NCBI RefSeq assembly: GCF_004362245.1
Contig: NZ_SNWM01000007.1
Coordinates: 186,001 to 250,000, forward strand
Source of the DNA: Pedobacter duraquae
Lineage (GTDB): Bacteria > Bacteroidota > Bacteroidia > Sphingobacteriales > Sphingobacteriaceae
Reading direction: 5' to 3'
DNA length: 64,000 nt
Part shown: piece after piece, positions 35,560 through 44,144 of the stretch
How positions within the stretch are numbered: position 1 is the stretch's first letter
How the letters are laid out: every line of letters starts with the position of its first letter
Program-made: the position numbers and the translations under genes
The notes under the pieces: model-generated
The model's input: only the letters and a program-made list of their open reading frames with translations
What the model was told of the DNA's origin: nothing
Databases searched by the model: none

Positions 35560-36022
35560 AACTTAATGATTTTCTTCTTTCTCAAAGACTTTGCTGGGAG
35601 TGCTATTCTGTGCGCAGAAGCTGCCAGTCTGTCCATAACATACGGCATCAGCGAGGGTTGGTTGGTTGATCAACAAAGTTGTACCAGCTGTCCGGTGGAA
35701 GCTGCGAATTGATCATCGTTGAGCCGTTTCCATACCTGTCTTCCAGGATATCGAGCAGAGCAATCCGAGCGTCATTGTTCAAAGCCTTAGGTCTAAAGTC
35801 ATCCAGGATCGGCAGTTTATTAGCTGAGATTCTCCTGATCCATTTTAAGTAAGAGCCATCAAGTCTGGCTTGGGCAAGTGCATCCAGAAGCTTATTCATA
35901 ATAAAGTACTGGATCCGGTAACCCAGCCAGCATGCACAGCGCCCCAGCGCATAAGCTAAAAAGGATTTACCACATCCTGTTGCACCAGTGATCAGCAAAT
36001 TGCCACCTTTTTTTATGAACAT
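35560..36022 (-). pseudogene. istB: IstB-like ATPase fragment of an IS21-family element
   Basis: An open stretch from ATG 36022 gives GNLLITGATGCGKSFLAYAL (Walker A), LDGSYLKWIRRIS, LPILDDF (Walker B) and LLDILEDRYGNGSTM, all typical of IstB, the helper ATPase of IS21. The N-terminal ~90 residues are absent. The C-terminal part is split by frameshifts: after DQPTNPR the family continuation (LADAV, then MDRLAASAHRIALPAKSL) is found in two other frames down to about 35560. No istA transposase is present, so the element is dead. Confidence 0.8.
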
Positions 36023-36327
36023 GCCATCAGAGGTCTTTTGTAGCGGAATCGTCGCCTACTATACAGCGAAATATCCAAAATTTATCAATTAACCAAAGAA
36101 AAGATATTGTAACCTCAATTAGCCTTTAATGAAAGCGATATTATTTGTTAGTATTTTAAAAATTAATAGAGTTCGATTATATAGTAAAAGAAAATTTGTA
36201 TTAGCGAGATTGAATGAATACAGTTTGATATTGTGGAAAAGTGTTTTTCTAGATGTAAGATAACAATAAACGATGTAAAGACTTTGACAATTTTAAGGAA
36301 TTGAATCGTCAGGTTAAAAAAATTATA
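36023..36327. other. AT-rich intergenic region
   Basis: About 305 bases between the IstB relic and the end of the nuclease-methyltransferase gene. No reading frame, repeat or convincing hairpin was found. Confidence 0.4.
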
Positions 36328-39045
36328 TTATTGCGTTGCAGTTAACCTAATTTCAACTAGAGCTAGGATTGAATCATATATGACCTGCCTGTTTTCACGA
36401 ATTCTAAAAGCGGAAAGTATCGCTTCATCGAAAGCTATTCGATCAGGTCTTTCTAATTCATCAGCTATCGAAGACATAATTTCTCTTGTTGCCATAGTAC
36501 GAAACGCACTTTTGATATTTTGTATATCGATGGCATTTAAAAGATTTACGTCCAAAATATGCATGTACTTTTTTATCCTATCACTGCTAAGATCAAGCGC
36601 TCCTAGACCTCGTCCAAATCCCATTCCTTCAATAATAAACATTGCTACAGCACTATTCATTATAGCGTGATAGAGTTCTATATCTATCTCTTTGATAGGT
36701 TTTAATGGTACGAGTCTCTGATCTGAGAAAGCTGGTGGATTTACTCTTCCCGTAAATAACCGATCACCATAATTAATGAATAGGACTAAATCTGATATAT
36801 CTTCGGTATCCATTTCATACCATAATAAATTAGTGCGCGAAAGCTTTTTAATGTTTTCAGCAGTATTAAATTTTCTGATCCAATTTAAAGCCCCCAAATG
36901 GCCTAAATCAACTAATTCATTTTCGGTTCGAGAACAACAAAATGCTTCTTTGACAGCGGGTGTACTCAAATGAGTAAAGTCGCTAGGGCCTTTCGCTAGG
37001 GGCTTGATGTATTCTGGTTCAATTCCATGTCCTGACTTCGGGTAAAATAATTCATTATTACCCCGCCTCTCTCCACGTTTAATATTAAAAATATTTTTTA
37101 ATGGAACTAGTGGGATATTTAATACCCAATCACAATTTACAAATTGCGCATTACCCCCTAAGCCCAGTTTCCTAAATTGGGCTATTTGATCAGTTGTTAT
37201 ACTCCTTACAATTAACGAGTCATTTTGTGTTTGGCCAGTTTGGATTTGCGCAGCTAGTAATTCAACAGCTGTCTCGTCGGCTATTGCCTCTATTGGCCTT
37301 GTAATAACGATGAATTTTACTGGTCCATTTGGCTGTTCAAAATCAACCTTTTTATCCATAATTAGTAAATTAGTTACAACTTGGCTATTTTTAAACCATC
37401 TACCAGCACCGGATGTTATAACGCATTTCAAATCATAAAAACCATTCAATAAGTTAAAGAAATCATCTCCCCAGTCAGTTCCCAGCCATGCATTCGTGAT
37501 TATAATACCTAATCTTCCATTATCTTTCAATAAAGGATGTAACGAGAAAGGCAAATAAGCGGCAACGTCCGCTCTTCCAGAAAAATCATTCATCCCCATT
37601 CTTTCGACTATTGCTTTTAAAGCGTTTCCATATTGCTTTCGTCCTTCCTGTGCGACAAATGGAAGGTTACTTGTTATAACTTCGAATTGGCCAATTGTTT
37701 CAGAAAATAAAAGACCGGTTGATGGATTTCTAAAATCTAAAATTGTGTTTTCTTTGAGTGTAAAGGCATCTCGTTGAAAAATTTTAAGCGGTAAATGCAT
37801 AAGCCCAGGTTTAGCTATAGCAAAAGTTGCAATTTGTACTGCTTGGGGATCCTGGTCTCCGGCGTAAACAGAGGCTGCTACATTCTCTGCGGCAACACCA
37901 TTTTTTAATTTATATTCCAATGCAGCCCTAATTATTGTACCACTTCCACAGCAAGGATCAAGTACGCGATCCTCGACAACGTTTCGCACGCAAATTTGTA
38001 CAAGTAATCTTGCTAGCTCGATCGGTGTTGGGTATTGGCCTCGAAGTTTGCGAATAGTCACTGCAACCGTTGCCTCCAATAAACCCGACAGTTGAGCTTG
38101 ATCAACAGCGCCTAGCCTAAGATCGGATAGCAATCGATTAAATTGTTTTAGTTGCTCCCACACACGAGCAGTTATTTCTGACAATCCAAGACTATTGGAA
38201 AAGATAGTCCAGAAGTTACATTCTTCAGATAGGCGCTGAAACAAAGCTAAAGCTTCGATGGGGGTGGTTTCTTCTGTGATTGTCGAAACTCTTTGCGCCC
38301 TGCTATCCGTTTCACGCAAGATATGGGCGAATAAAATTTTCCCAATCCAATTTGAAATTACTACTTTGGCTAGAACTTGCTCTTTATCACTGCCACCATA
38401 CTCTGCGCGATACTTGTTCCACCACATTATTACATCTGCGCGAAAATCACCATTTCGGCGCATCGTATCAATGATGACGTCCTTAATATCCGACGCATTT
38501 TCTAGTATTAGGGAAGTAACTCCGCCACTTCGGTATGCTTCAATAAACGGTCGTCCCTCTAACTCTCCACGATCAAAAAGATCGTTTAAAAAGTTTATTA
38601 TTTCAGTACCTAGTCTTTCCCATCGTGTTCGATTTGCTTTTACAGCGACGCGGGTAGTTATATCTGCGAGATCATCCCAGGTTTTTGAACGACTAAAGCT
38701 GTTAGTGCCATTTATACGCGTATACAAATGTGCATGAGATACGTTCCATAATACATAACTGTCTAAACCCAGGGCATTAGCCTTTATTTCAGCGTTTTCA
38801 CGAAATTCACGGTCGTTTATACTTGTGTCGGGCATTTTTAGCTCCCAACCCTGTAAGATTCGTGCGGTATCCCGATCTCCGAATAACAAAACGTCGGGAA
38901 ATAAACTTCCACCATCGATTCTAACCGTTTGCTCACCACCAGCGTCCTTAATTGATCTATTATTAGTCGAGGACAATGCCTTAATATGTCCTATTAGATC
39001 GATTGCCCAAGATCTTTCATTGTAGGACGCTGAAAATTTTTTCAT
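36328..39045 (-). CDS. Nuclease-adenine methyltransferase fusion (type IIG-like)
   Basis: 905 residues. The N-terminal domain carries a PD-(D/E)xK signature: FPDVLLFGD (Asp51) and GWELKMP (Glu68, Lys70). A helical region leads to an N6-adenine methyltransferase core: LDPCCGSGTI (motif I) near residue 362, and TSNLPF in place of the usual NPPF/Y (motif IV) near residue 458. The C-terminal half probably recognises the target sequence. Such one-chain enzymes methylate and cut. The start overlaps the stop of the upstream methyltransferase by four bases (ATGA), so the two are translated together. The NLPF variant makes methylation activity uncertain. Confidence 0.75.
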   Translation of the reverse strand: MKKFSASYNERSWAIDLIGHIKALSSTNNRSIKDAGGEQTVRIDGGSLFPDVLLFGDRDTARILQGWELKMPDTSINDREFRENAEIKANALGLDSYVLWNVSHAHLYTRINGTNSFSRSKTWDDLADITTRVAVKANRTRWERLGTEIINFLNDLFDRGELEGRPFIEAYRSGGVTSLILENASDIKDVIIDTMRRNGDFRADVIMWWNKYRAEYGGSDKEQVLAKVVISNWIGKILFAHILRETDSRAQRVSTITEETTPIEALALFQRLSEECNFWTIFSNSLGLSEITARVWEQLKQFNRLLSDLRLGAVDQAQLSGLLEATVAVTIRKLRGQYPTPIELARLLVQICVRNVVEDRVLDPCCGSGTIIRAALEYKLKNGVAAENVAASVYAGDQDPQAVQIATFAIAKPGLMHLPLKIFQRDAFTLKENTILDFRNPSTGLLFSETIGQFEVITSNLPFVAQEGRKQYGNALKAIVERMGMNDFSGRADVAAYLPFSLHPLLKDNGRLGIIITNAWLGTDWGDDFFNLLNGFYDLKCVITSGAGRWFKNSQVVTNLLIMDKKVDFEQPNGPVKFIVITRPIEAIADETAVELLAAQIQTGQTQNDSLIVRSITTDQIAQFRKLGLGGNAQFVNCDWVLNIPLVPLKNIFNIKRGERRGNNELFYPKSGHGIEPEYIKPLAKGPSDFTHLSTPAVKEAFCCSRTENELVDLGHLGALNWIRKFNTAENIKKLSRTNLLWYEMDTEDISDLVLFINYGDRLFTGRVNPPAFSDQRLVPLKPIKEIDIELYHAIMNSAVAMFIIEGMGFGRGLGALDLSSDRIKKYMHILDVNLLNAIDIQNIKSAFRTMATREIMSSIADELERPDRIAFDEAILSAFRIRENRQVIYDSILALVEIRLTATQ

Positions 39046-39947
39046 AATGTTATATTCGGTTGGTCATTTATGACGGCATTAATATCAACCATGCCCTTTT
39101 TATTATTTTGTGGTGTGCCAGAGGAAGGCTGTAACTCTGAGAATAACGGTGGAGGCTCTTCTTGATTTTTAAAAGCTTTTTCAACTAAGGCCAGCCTTTG
39201 CTTAGCCACACTTATATAATCAATAGTGTCTTCTTTAAACAATTGGACTTCTTCATTTTTTTCAATTCCTAGGAAACGGCGTTGTTCTAACGCAGCTGCA
39301 ACAAGAAAACTTCCGCTTCCAAAGGCGTTATCTAACACGACATCACCTTCCTTCGTAAACATACGAATTAAGTACCTACCTAACGCCACGGGTTTTTGTG
39401 TCGGATGCCAAACGCGGCCTCCAGTCTCACTTTCAGCTGTTTTACAATATAATGTATCTGTTGGGTATCGTTCTCCATCACTTTTAACTTGGACTGGCTT
39501 GAAATCGCCATAACTGCCTGTAAATTGAGCTTTCCTTACACCCTTATTATATGGTTCTCCCGGCGACATAACAGGATAATAGTTTGGCTGTTTACCGTAA
39601 AAAATACAAATGTCTTCGTGTTGTCTTAATGGTTGTCGGCGCGCATTCAAAAAATTTGTAGGTTTACTTTTAACCCAAACAAACTTGTATTTGAACCATG
39701 GCTCATTACTTATTATTAGTTTTGCGGTGAATATTCCTTGGGATGATAATGCTATAACACCTTTAGGCTTGATAATACGACGATATTCTTTCCAAAGATT
39801 ATCAAGCGGTATTACGCTGTCCCATTTATTTTGCGTAGTGCCATAAGGTAAATCGCATAAAATCATGTCAACAGAAGCATCAGGAATCTGTTTCATAACT
39901 TCAAGGCAATCTCCTTGGAATATTTCACCGCCACGGTACTTCTTCAT
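39042..39947 (-). CDS. Beta-class DNA methyltransferase
   Basis: 301 residues with the order typical of the beta group: motif IV CDLPYGTTQNKWD near residue 31, a central variable segment, then HPTQKPVALGRYLI near residue 182 and motif I DNAFGSGSFLVA near residue 210. It should transfer a methyl group to adenine N6 or cytosine N4 at a specific site. It is the first gene of the two-gene restriction-modification operon, which would protect host DNA before the fused nuclease is made. Confidence 0.88.
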   Translation of the reverse strand: MKKYRGGEIFQGDCLEVMKQIPDASVDMILCDLPYGTTQNKWDSVIPLDNLWKEYRRIIKPKGVIALSSQGIFTAKLIISNEPWFKYKFVWVKSKPTNFLNARRQPLRQHEDICIFYGKQPNYYPVMSPGEPYNKGVRKAQFTGSYGDFKPVQVKSDGERYPTDTLYCKTAESETGGRVWHPTQKPVALGRYLIRMFTKEGDVVLDNAFGSGSFLVAAALEQRRFLGIEKNEEVQLFKEDTIDYISVAKQRLALVEKAFKNQEEPPPLFSELQPSSGTPQNNKKGMVDINAVINDQPNITL

Positions 39948-40233
39948 TTTGGGATATTAGTGGGTCATATGTAAAGCGGTATCAATATAAGCTTATACAT
40001 TTTAAAGTTTATTTACAAAGTAACGTTTTTTAGCCGCTATTTCAATCAGCATTATACTCTAAATTTAAAAGATACTAATTCTGCAGCCAATCCATATTTA
40101 GCATCCTTTACCAACAAGAATTATTTTGACAAGCTTATTAAAAGGTGTCTGGACGCAAATGTAATAATTTGCTAATTAAGTTAGTAAATAAATGTGATTT
40201 TTTCTCCTACCTTTACAAAAAATGATATAGGGA

Positions 40234-40527
40234 GTGAAATACATAGAAGAACCAGATATTACATTAGAGATGTTAATTAACGTTGGACTAATTGACGTAG
40301 GGACAATATTATATGCTTCCTCGGATAACGCTGTTACAGCAATATTGAATGTAGACGGTTCTATAACTTTAACATTGAATGGGCTAACAAAAAAATATCC
40401 TTATCCTAGCGGAGCTGCAAGAGCAATTCGTGGAGTGAGCATTAGTGGGTGGGTATTTTGGCGTGTAAAAGAAAACAATCAATTTATAGAATTGTTAAAA
40501 ATCAAAAAACGATATTTAGATTTGTGA
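40234..40527 (+). CDS. RAMA domain protein
   Basis: 97 residues starting at GTG 40234. The sequence (LINVGLIDVGTILYAS, VDGSITLTLNGL, YPSGAARAIRGVSISGWVFW) matches the RAMA domain (restriction enzyme and adenine methylase associated), usually found at the end of methylases or restriction enzymes. Here it is a stand-alone protein divergent from the RM operon, so it may help read modified or foreign DNA. Role inferred. Confidence 0.72.
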   Translation: MKYIEEPDITLEMLINVGLIDVGTILYASSDNAVTAILNVDGSITLTLNGLTKKYPYPSGAARAIRGVSISGWVFWRVKENNQFIELLKIKKRYLDL

Positions 40528-40560
40528 ACACTGGGTACTTCACCGAAAGCACAATCAGTT

Positions 40561-40953
40561 TTAAATTTGAAGGGAGCTCAGGTATTGATGAACTACTGGA
40601 ATATCTGCAGCTGCCCAATCTAAACTTAACAGCTTATTAGCTGTTAACCACGTAAATTCATGATGCTCATGAAGCAATATCTCTCCATTCACATATCTGC
40701 AAATAAAAGGAATTAGGGTAATGCTAAAATTAGGGTAGTGAGAGATTACCACTTTAAGTTGCTTGCTTACTTTAGTCTCAATCCCAAGTTCTTCCTTTAT
40801 TTTTCTTAAGATAGTTTCATCGTAGGTTTCACCGTGTTCTACCTTTCCGCCGGCAAACTCCCATTTCATCGGTAAAGACATGGCTTCACTTCTCCGCGTA
40901 GCTAAAACTTGCCCGTTGCTATTTTCAATTATTGCGCATGAAACGAAAATCAT
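40561..40953 (-). CDS. Nudix hydrolase, MutT-like, altered Nudix box
   Basis: 130 residues from ATG 40953 (MIFVSCAIIENSNGQV); an earlier in-frame ATG at 41022 would add an unlikely leader. The Nudix box reads GKVEHGETYDET then LRKIKEELGI. The position normally occupied by the metal-binding Glu of the R-E pair is Lys, while the later EE is intact. Other features (ATRRS, MKWEFAGGK) resemble MutT or CTP pyrophosphohydrolases that clean oxidised nucleotides. The change may reduce catalysis. Confidence 0.8.
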   Translation of the reverse strand: MIFVSCAIIENSNGQVLATRRSEAMSLPMKWEFAGGKVEHGETYDETILRKIKEELGIETKVSKQLKVVISHYPNFSITLIPFICRYVNGEILLHEHHEFTWLTANKLLSLDWAAADIPVVHQYLSSLQI

Positions 40954-41172
40954 ACTGCTAAAATAGGATAAAAGAAATAGACGCGAGTCATTAGCAATCA
41001 ATGAATCCTCCGTACTACCCACATTAATGAGGAAAATTCTATTGCTTTGTGATATGCTGATCTACTGATCAGTGTCTGTAGGACCGTGTCAATACTACTC
41101 TGCATATTATACTGGCGTTATTTGTGGTCGTATCTTAAACTGCGATTCCCTTCAACGTCTCCGTTAAATAAG

Positions 41173-41475
41173 CTACAGTTTACTCTCGTAGTATTTGAAC
41201 ACCCTTGCTATTAAGTTGGCTTTCTTTTTCAAGATTTTCTGTATTTGTTTGTCAGCCGCAGAAAGCCCTTCAAGCGGGTTTAATACCTTGAATTGTTGAT
41301 ACCAACCGCTCTGAAAAGGTAAATCAATATACTTAGCTTCGAATTCCTCCGGATTATGCCATTCTTTGGTAACCGAATTGAATATCCATGAATTAGAACG
41401 CGATGCCTGAATTACTAAATTCTTGATTGCAACGAATTGTTGCTGTTGATCATTGTCTTTAAGTCCATTTGTCAT
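41173..41475 (-). CDS. Small protein of unknown function
   Basis: 100 residues from ATG 41475 (MTNGLKDNDQQQQF); a longer frame up to 41544 exists. Helical, with SNSWIFNSVTKEWHNPEEFE in the middle and a basic C-terminus (ILKKKANLIARVFKYYE). No family is recognised. It lies just outside the left inverted repeat. Confidence 0.5.
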   Translation of the reverse strand: MTNGLKDNDQQQQFVAIKNLVIQASRSNSWIFNSVTKEWHNPEEFEAKYIDLPFQSGWYQQFKVLNPLEGLSAADKQIQKILKKKANLIARVFKYYESKL

Positions 41476-41579
41476 ATCGGCTCTGAATTTTATGTTTTGA
41501 ATCAGCGGTTGATTACCCAAAGATATTGCTAAATATATTAGCATTCAAAATCCAATTTTATCAGTTCGAAAATTGAATA

Positions 41580-42063
41580 ATAACAAGCCTCTTGGCCAGG
41601 GAAGCTTGTTATAACCTATCGCTGTTTTCTGTTGTTTACAAGTTTACTTAATTAACCTCCTGCCCTGAGTTAACCCTCCAATAAACCTGTCCATATGTCA
41701 AAGAACATTTGCAACGCCATCCCGGCTGATTGCTAGATTAGTCAATTACACGAATTGATAAACCTTTTAAAATGAGTTGCTTTTACTAGTAATGCCAACA
41801 CATTAACGCAATTCCATTTCCAGTGACAAGCGCATCCACGCATCATCTTTTCGGTTAATTTTAATTGCTATCCAAAGATCGGGATATTAAAAAAGCCAGA
41901 ACAGTGTAGGGGGGTGTTACACCCCCCGCTAAAAAACACCAAAATCGGCCTCAATGATAGTTTAAAGGCAGAAAAAGTTTTTTTGAAAAAAAATGAAATC
42001 GGGCTTTAAACCCATTTAAAGGGGGGTGGCAGGAATTATTGTGCATACCAAATGACACCCCTC
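41580..42063 (-). repeat. Long inverted repeat, left copy
   Basis: Read on the minus strand this region aligns with 50162-50612 along most of its length. Shared landmarks are: the block at 41688-41734 (one mismatch in 47 bases against 50460-50506), which contains GTTCTTTGACATATGG; GTGTAATTGAC; CTTGTC near GTGGATGC; a GC-rich palindrome GGGGGGTGTTACACCCCCC (41910-41928); AAACTTTTTC; and a hairpin at the outer end (41580-41612). No gene is inside. The two copies face each other and enclose the DNA-damage cassette. Confidence 0.8.
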
Positions 42064-42869
42064 TCAAAACAGTGATAAACGCGGTTTTTATGATTGCGTT
42101 TTTTACAAACCCATTCTAATAGTATTTTAAGGAACTTTATGATTTACATGTGTAGTCATGGCATTAAAGACGGCATTTATACATGATTGCTTTTCATAAA
42201 AATAGCTACATGCTTTAAGGCTGCTTCAAAAGGATAAGATCATTTTTATATGATGTAGATTTAATAAATATCACTGTCGTTTTTTTTTCTAAAAATTTTC
42301 GGTAATTTAGTTGAATCGTTTTAGCTGAATTCGGGTTTGTAAATCAATAATTACCCTGGCTAAATCCTAACCAGTAAGCTATAGATTTTAACGCAAACTA
42401 AATTGCGGTTGGCTCTGCAGATTAACTTCTAAATACACTGCACTTGGTGCTTACTTTCTTCGGACCTCCTTCGTACCTTGTTCGACAAAAGTCGAAGAAG
42501 ATCGGGATTAGTGACCCTAAATGCTGTGTTACGACTTTGATATGTGTGCTAGGAATTTTGTCTTTCAGAGATTCGTATTTTTCCTCAAACAGTATGATGA
42601 AAATCTGAGATTCCCAAAAGAAATTTAGTTGGTGTTTTTTGTCTCAAATTTTAGCCAGTATTTAGAAATAAAATGAGAGTATATTACGAATTTCTTTGAG
42701 GAATTTATTTTCATATAATATACGTAAGTTTTAAGTTCCTAGAGGACACTTTAAGTGCGAAGGTTAAAAGCTAGTGATGCTTGCTGCCTTGCTGTAGTAG
42801 AATTTAAGATAAGTTTTTCATATTCGAGTGTATTATTAAGACTATCTAATTAAATTTTAAAATTATTTT
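42064..42869. other. Long noncoding stretch inside the repeat-bounded cassette
   Basis: About 800 bases without a credible gene. A small palindrome TTCGACAAAAGTCGAA (42481-42496) lies next to a run CTTCGGACCTCCTTCG, which could fold. It is AT-rich elsewhere. A promoter for the 42870 gene must lie near its end. A structured RNA cannot be excluded. Confidence 0.35.
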
Positions 42870-43193
42870 ATGAGTGACTTCTATTCGCAAGTCTATGAAA
42901 TTGTACGGCTGATTCCGCCCGGTAGGGTCACAACGTACGGGGCGATTGCAAAAGCTTTAGGTTCTGGAAAATCATCTAGATTGGTCGGTTATGCAATGAA
43001 TAATTCACATGTAATAAAGCCTCATGTCCCTGCACACCGGGTGGTTAATAGAAATGGGTTATTGACAGGTAAACATCACTTTACAGGAGGAATTAGCATG
43101 AAAGATTTATTAGCAGCAGAAGGTGTTGTTGTAGATGGAGATATAATTATAAACTTCCAAATGGTATTTTGGGATCCAATGATTGAGCTGTAA
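42870..43193 (+). CDS. Alkyltransferase-like protein (ATL), no acceptor cysteine
   Basis: 107 residues covering the MGMT DNA-binding domain: IPPGRVTTYGAIAKALG near residue 15 and VPAHRVVNRNG near residue 53. In true O6-alkylguanine transferases this site is PCHRV; here the cysteine is alanine, so it cannot accept alkyl groups. ATL proteins bind O6-alkylguanine and hand it to nucleotide excision repair. It converges with the minus-strand cassette operon. Confidence 0.88.
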   Translation: MSDFYSQVYEIVRLIPPGRVTTYGAIAKALGSGKSSRLVGYAMNNSHVIKPHVPAHRVVNRNGLLTGKHHFTGGISMKDLLAAEGVVVDGDIIINFQMVFWDPMIEL

Positions 43194-43243
43194 TTTTATA
43201 CTACTATAGTTAAGAAAGTAATCTGTTCAAGTCGTAAGAGTAA

Positions 43244-44140
43244 TTAAATGCAGAATTCTAGATTCTGTAATGAAGCATTTAAATGTTGGTTAAACTGACT
43301 AATAACATATTGTGCTAATGCTGGAGTTTTTGATTCGTCAGGCTCAGATACGAAGAAGTTTACCTGCCTCAATCCATTATCAATCCATAATTCGATTCGT
43401 TTTACCCACTCATCTATTCTGTGATAGTTTGATCGACGACCCGTTCCGTCAAACCGAACGAAAAGTTCGGGAGTTGTCAATTCCATGTGCAAAACATCTC
43501 GACGACCTGGAGTGTCTGAAATTACTGTGCCAATCTCTAAATCAGATAGTAGCTGAAAATATTGATTCCTTATTAGTGACTTCTTAAACCAATCTTCAGC
43601 CCTCATTTCCACGAATAGCTTGATATCTTTTGGAAAACTTTCTACATAAGTTTTTAAAGACATCCATGAATCAACTCCAAATGTACCACTCATTTGGAGA
43701 TAACATCCGCCTAAGTTGTTTCCGAAGATTCTTGCGAGATCTGTAAAACGACTATTTATTTCATCCACATTGACAAGTCTATTGGTGTGGCTTATTTTAT
43801 TGCTGATTCTTGGAAAAAATAAGAATTCTTTATCAGGATCGATTTTACAATTAGCTAAGAATGATTCAGTCTCAGTGAAACTATCGTTATTATAAGAAAA
43901 CCCTAGATAGTCAACGCTATTAAACGTAGCCACGTATTGACTATTCATGTCTTTCTTTTTAGTGCCTTTCCTGAATATTGCCCCTATCCATGCATCTTTA
44001 CTCATAGATTGACAACCAACAAAAAACTTTGTTGGTTGAACATGTGAACCAGTTAAAATTTGTTGGGTAAAATGCCCATCGTTCGGAAGGTCAAAATTTA
44101 TATCAGTTAATGCGTACTCTGCTACTCTACCAAAATCCAT
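43244..44140 (-). CDS. DUF72 protein (second copy)
   Basis: 298 residues. The DUF72 pattern is visible: FFVGCQSMSKDAWIG and FNSVDYLGFSYN early, FLFFPRISNKISH, then LGGCYLQMSGTFG, FVEMRAEDWF and GTVISDTPGRRDVLHMEL. DUF72 has a TIM-barrel fold and no proven activity. It follows the 44145 gene after four bases and is clearly its paralogue. As the last gene of the operon it would be co-expressed with the polymerase. Confidence 0.75.
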   Translation of the reverse strand: MDFGRVAEYALTDINFDLPNDGHFTQQILTGSHVQPTKFFVGCQSMSKDAWIGAIFRKGTKKKDMNSQYVATFNSVDYLGFSYNNDSFTETESFLANCKIDPDKEFLFFPRISNKISHTNRLVNVDEINSRFTDLARIFGNNLGGCYLQMSGTFGVDSWMSLKTYVESFPKDIKLFVEMRAEDWFKKSLIRNQYFQLLSDLEIGTVISDTPGRRDVLHMELTTPELFVRFDGTGRRSNYHRIDEWVKRIELWIDNGLRQVNFFVSEPDESKTPALAQYVISQFNQHLNASLQNLEFCI

Positions 44141-44144
44141 TAAT

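Noticed and set aside
38258..38737. 159-residue plus-strand frame opposite the RM fusion
   Set aside because: Antisense to a conserved coding region; composition is that of a shadow frame.
41910..41928. GC palindrome GGGGGGTGTTACACCCCCC as a simple transcription terminator
   Set aside because: It is conserved within the inverted repeat and has no adjacent gene end or immediate T run on either side, so it is treated as part of the repeat.
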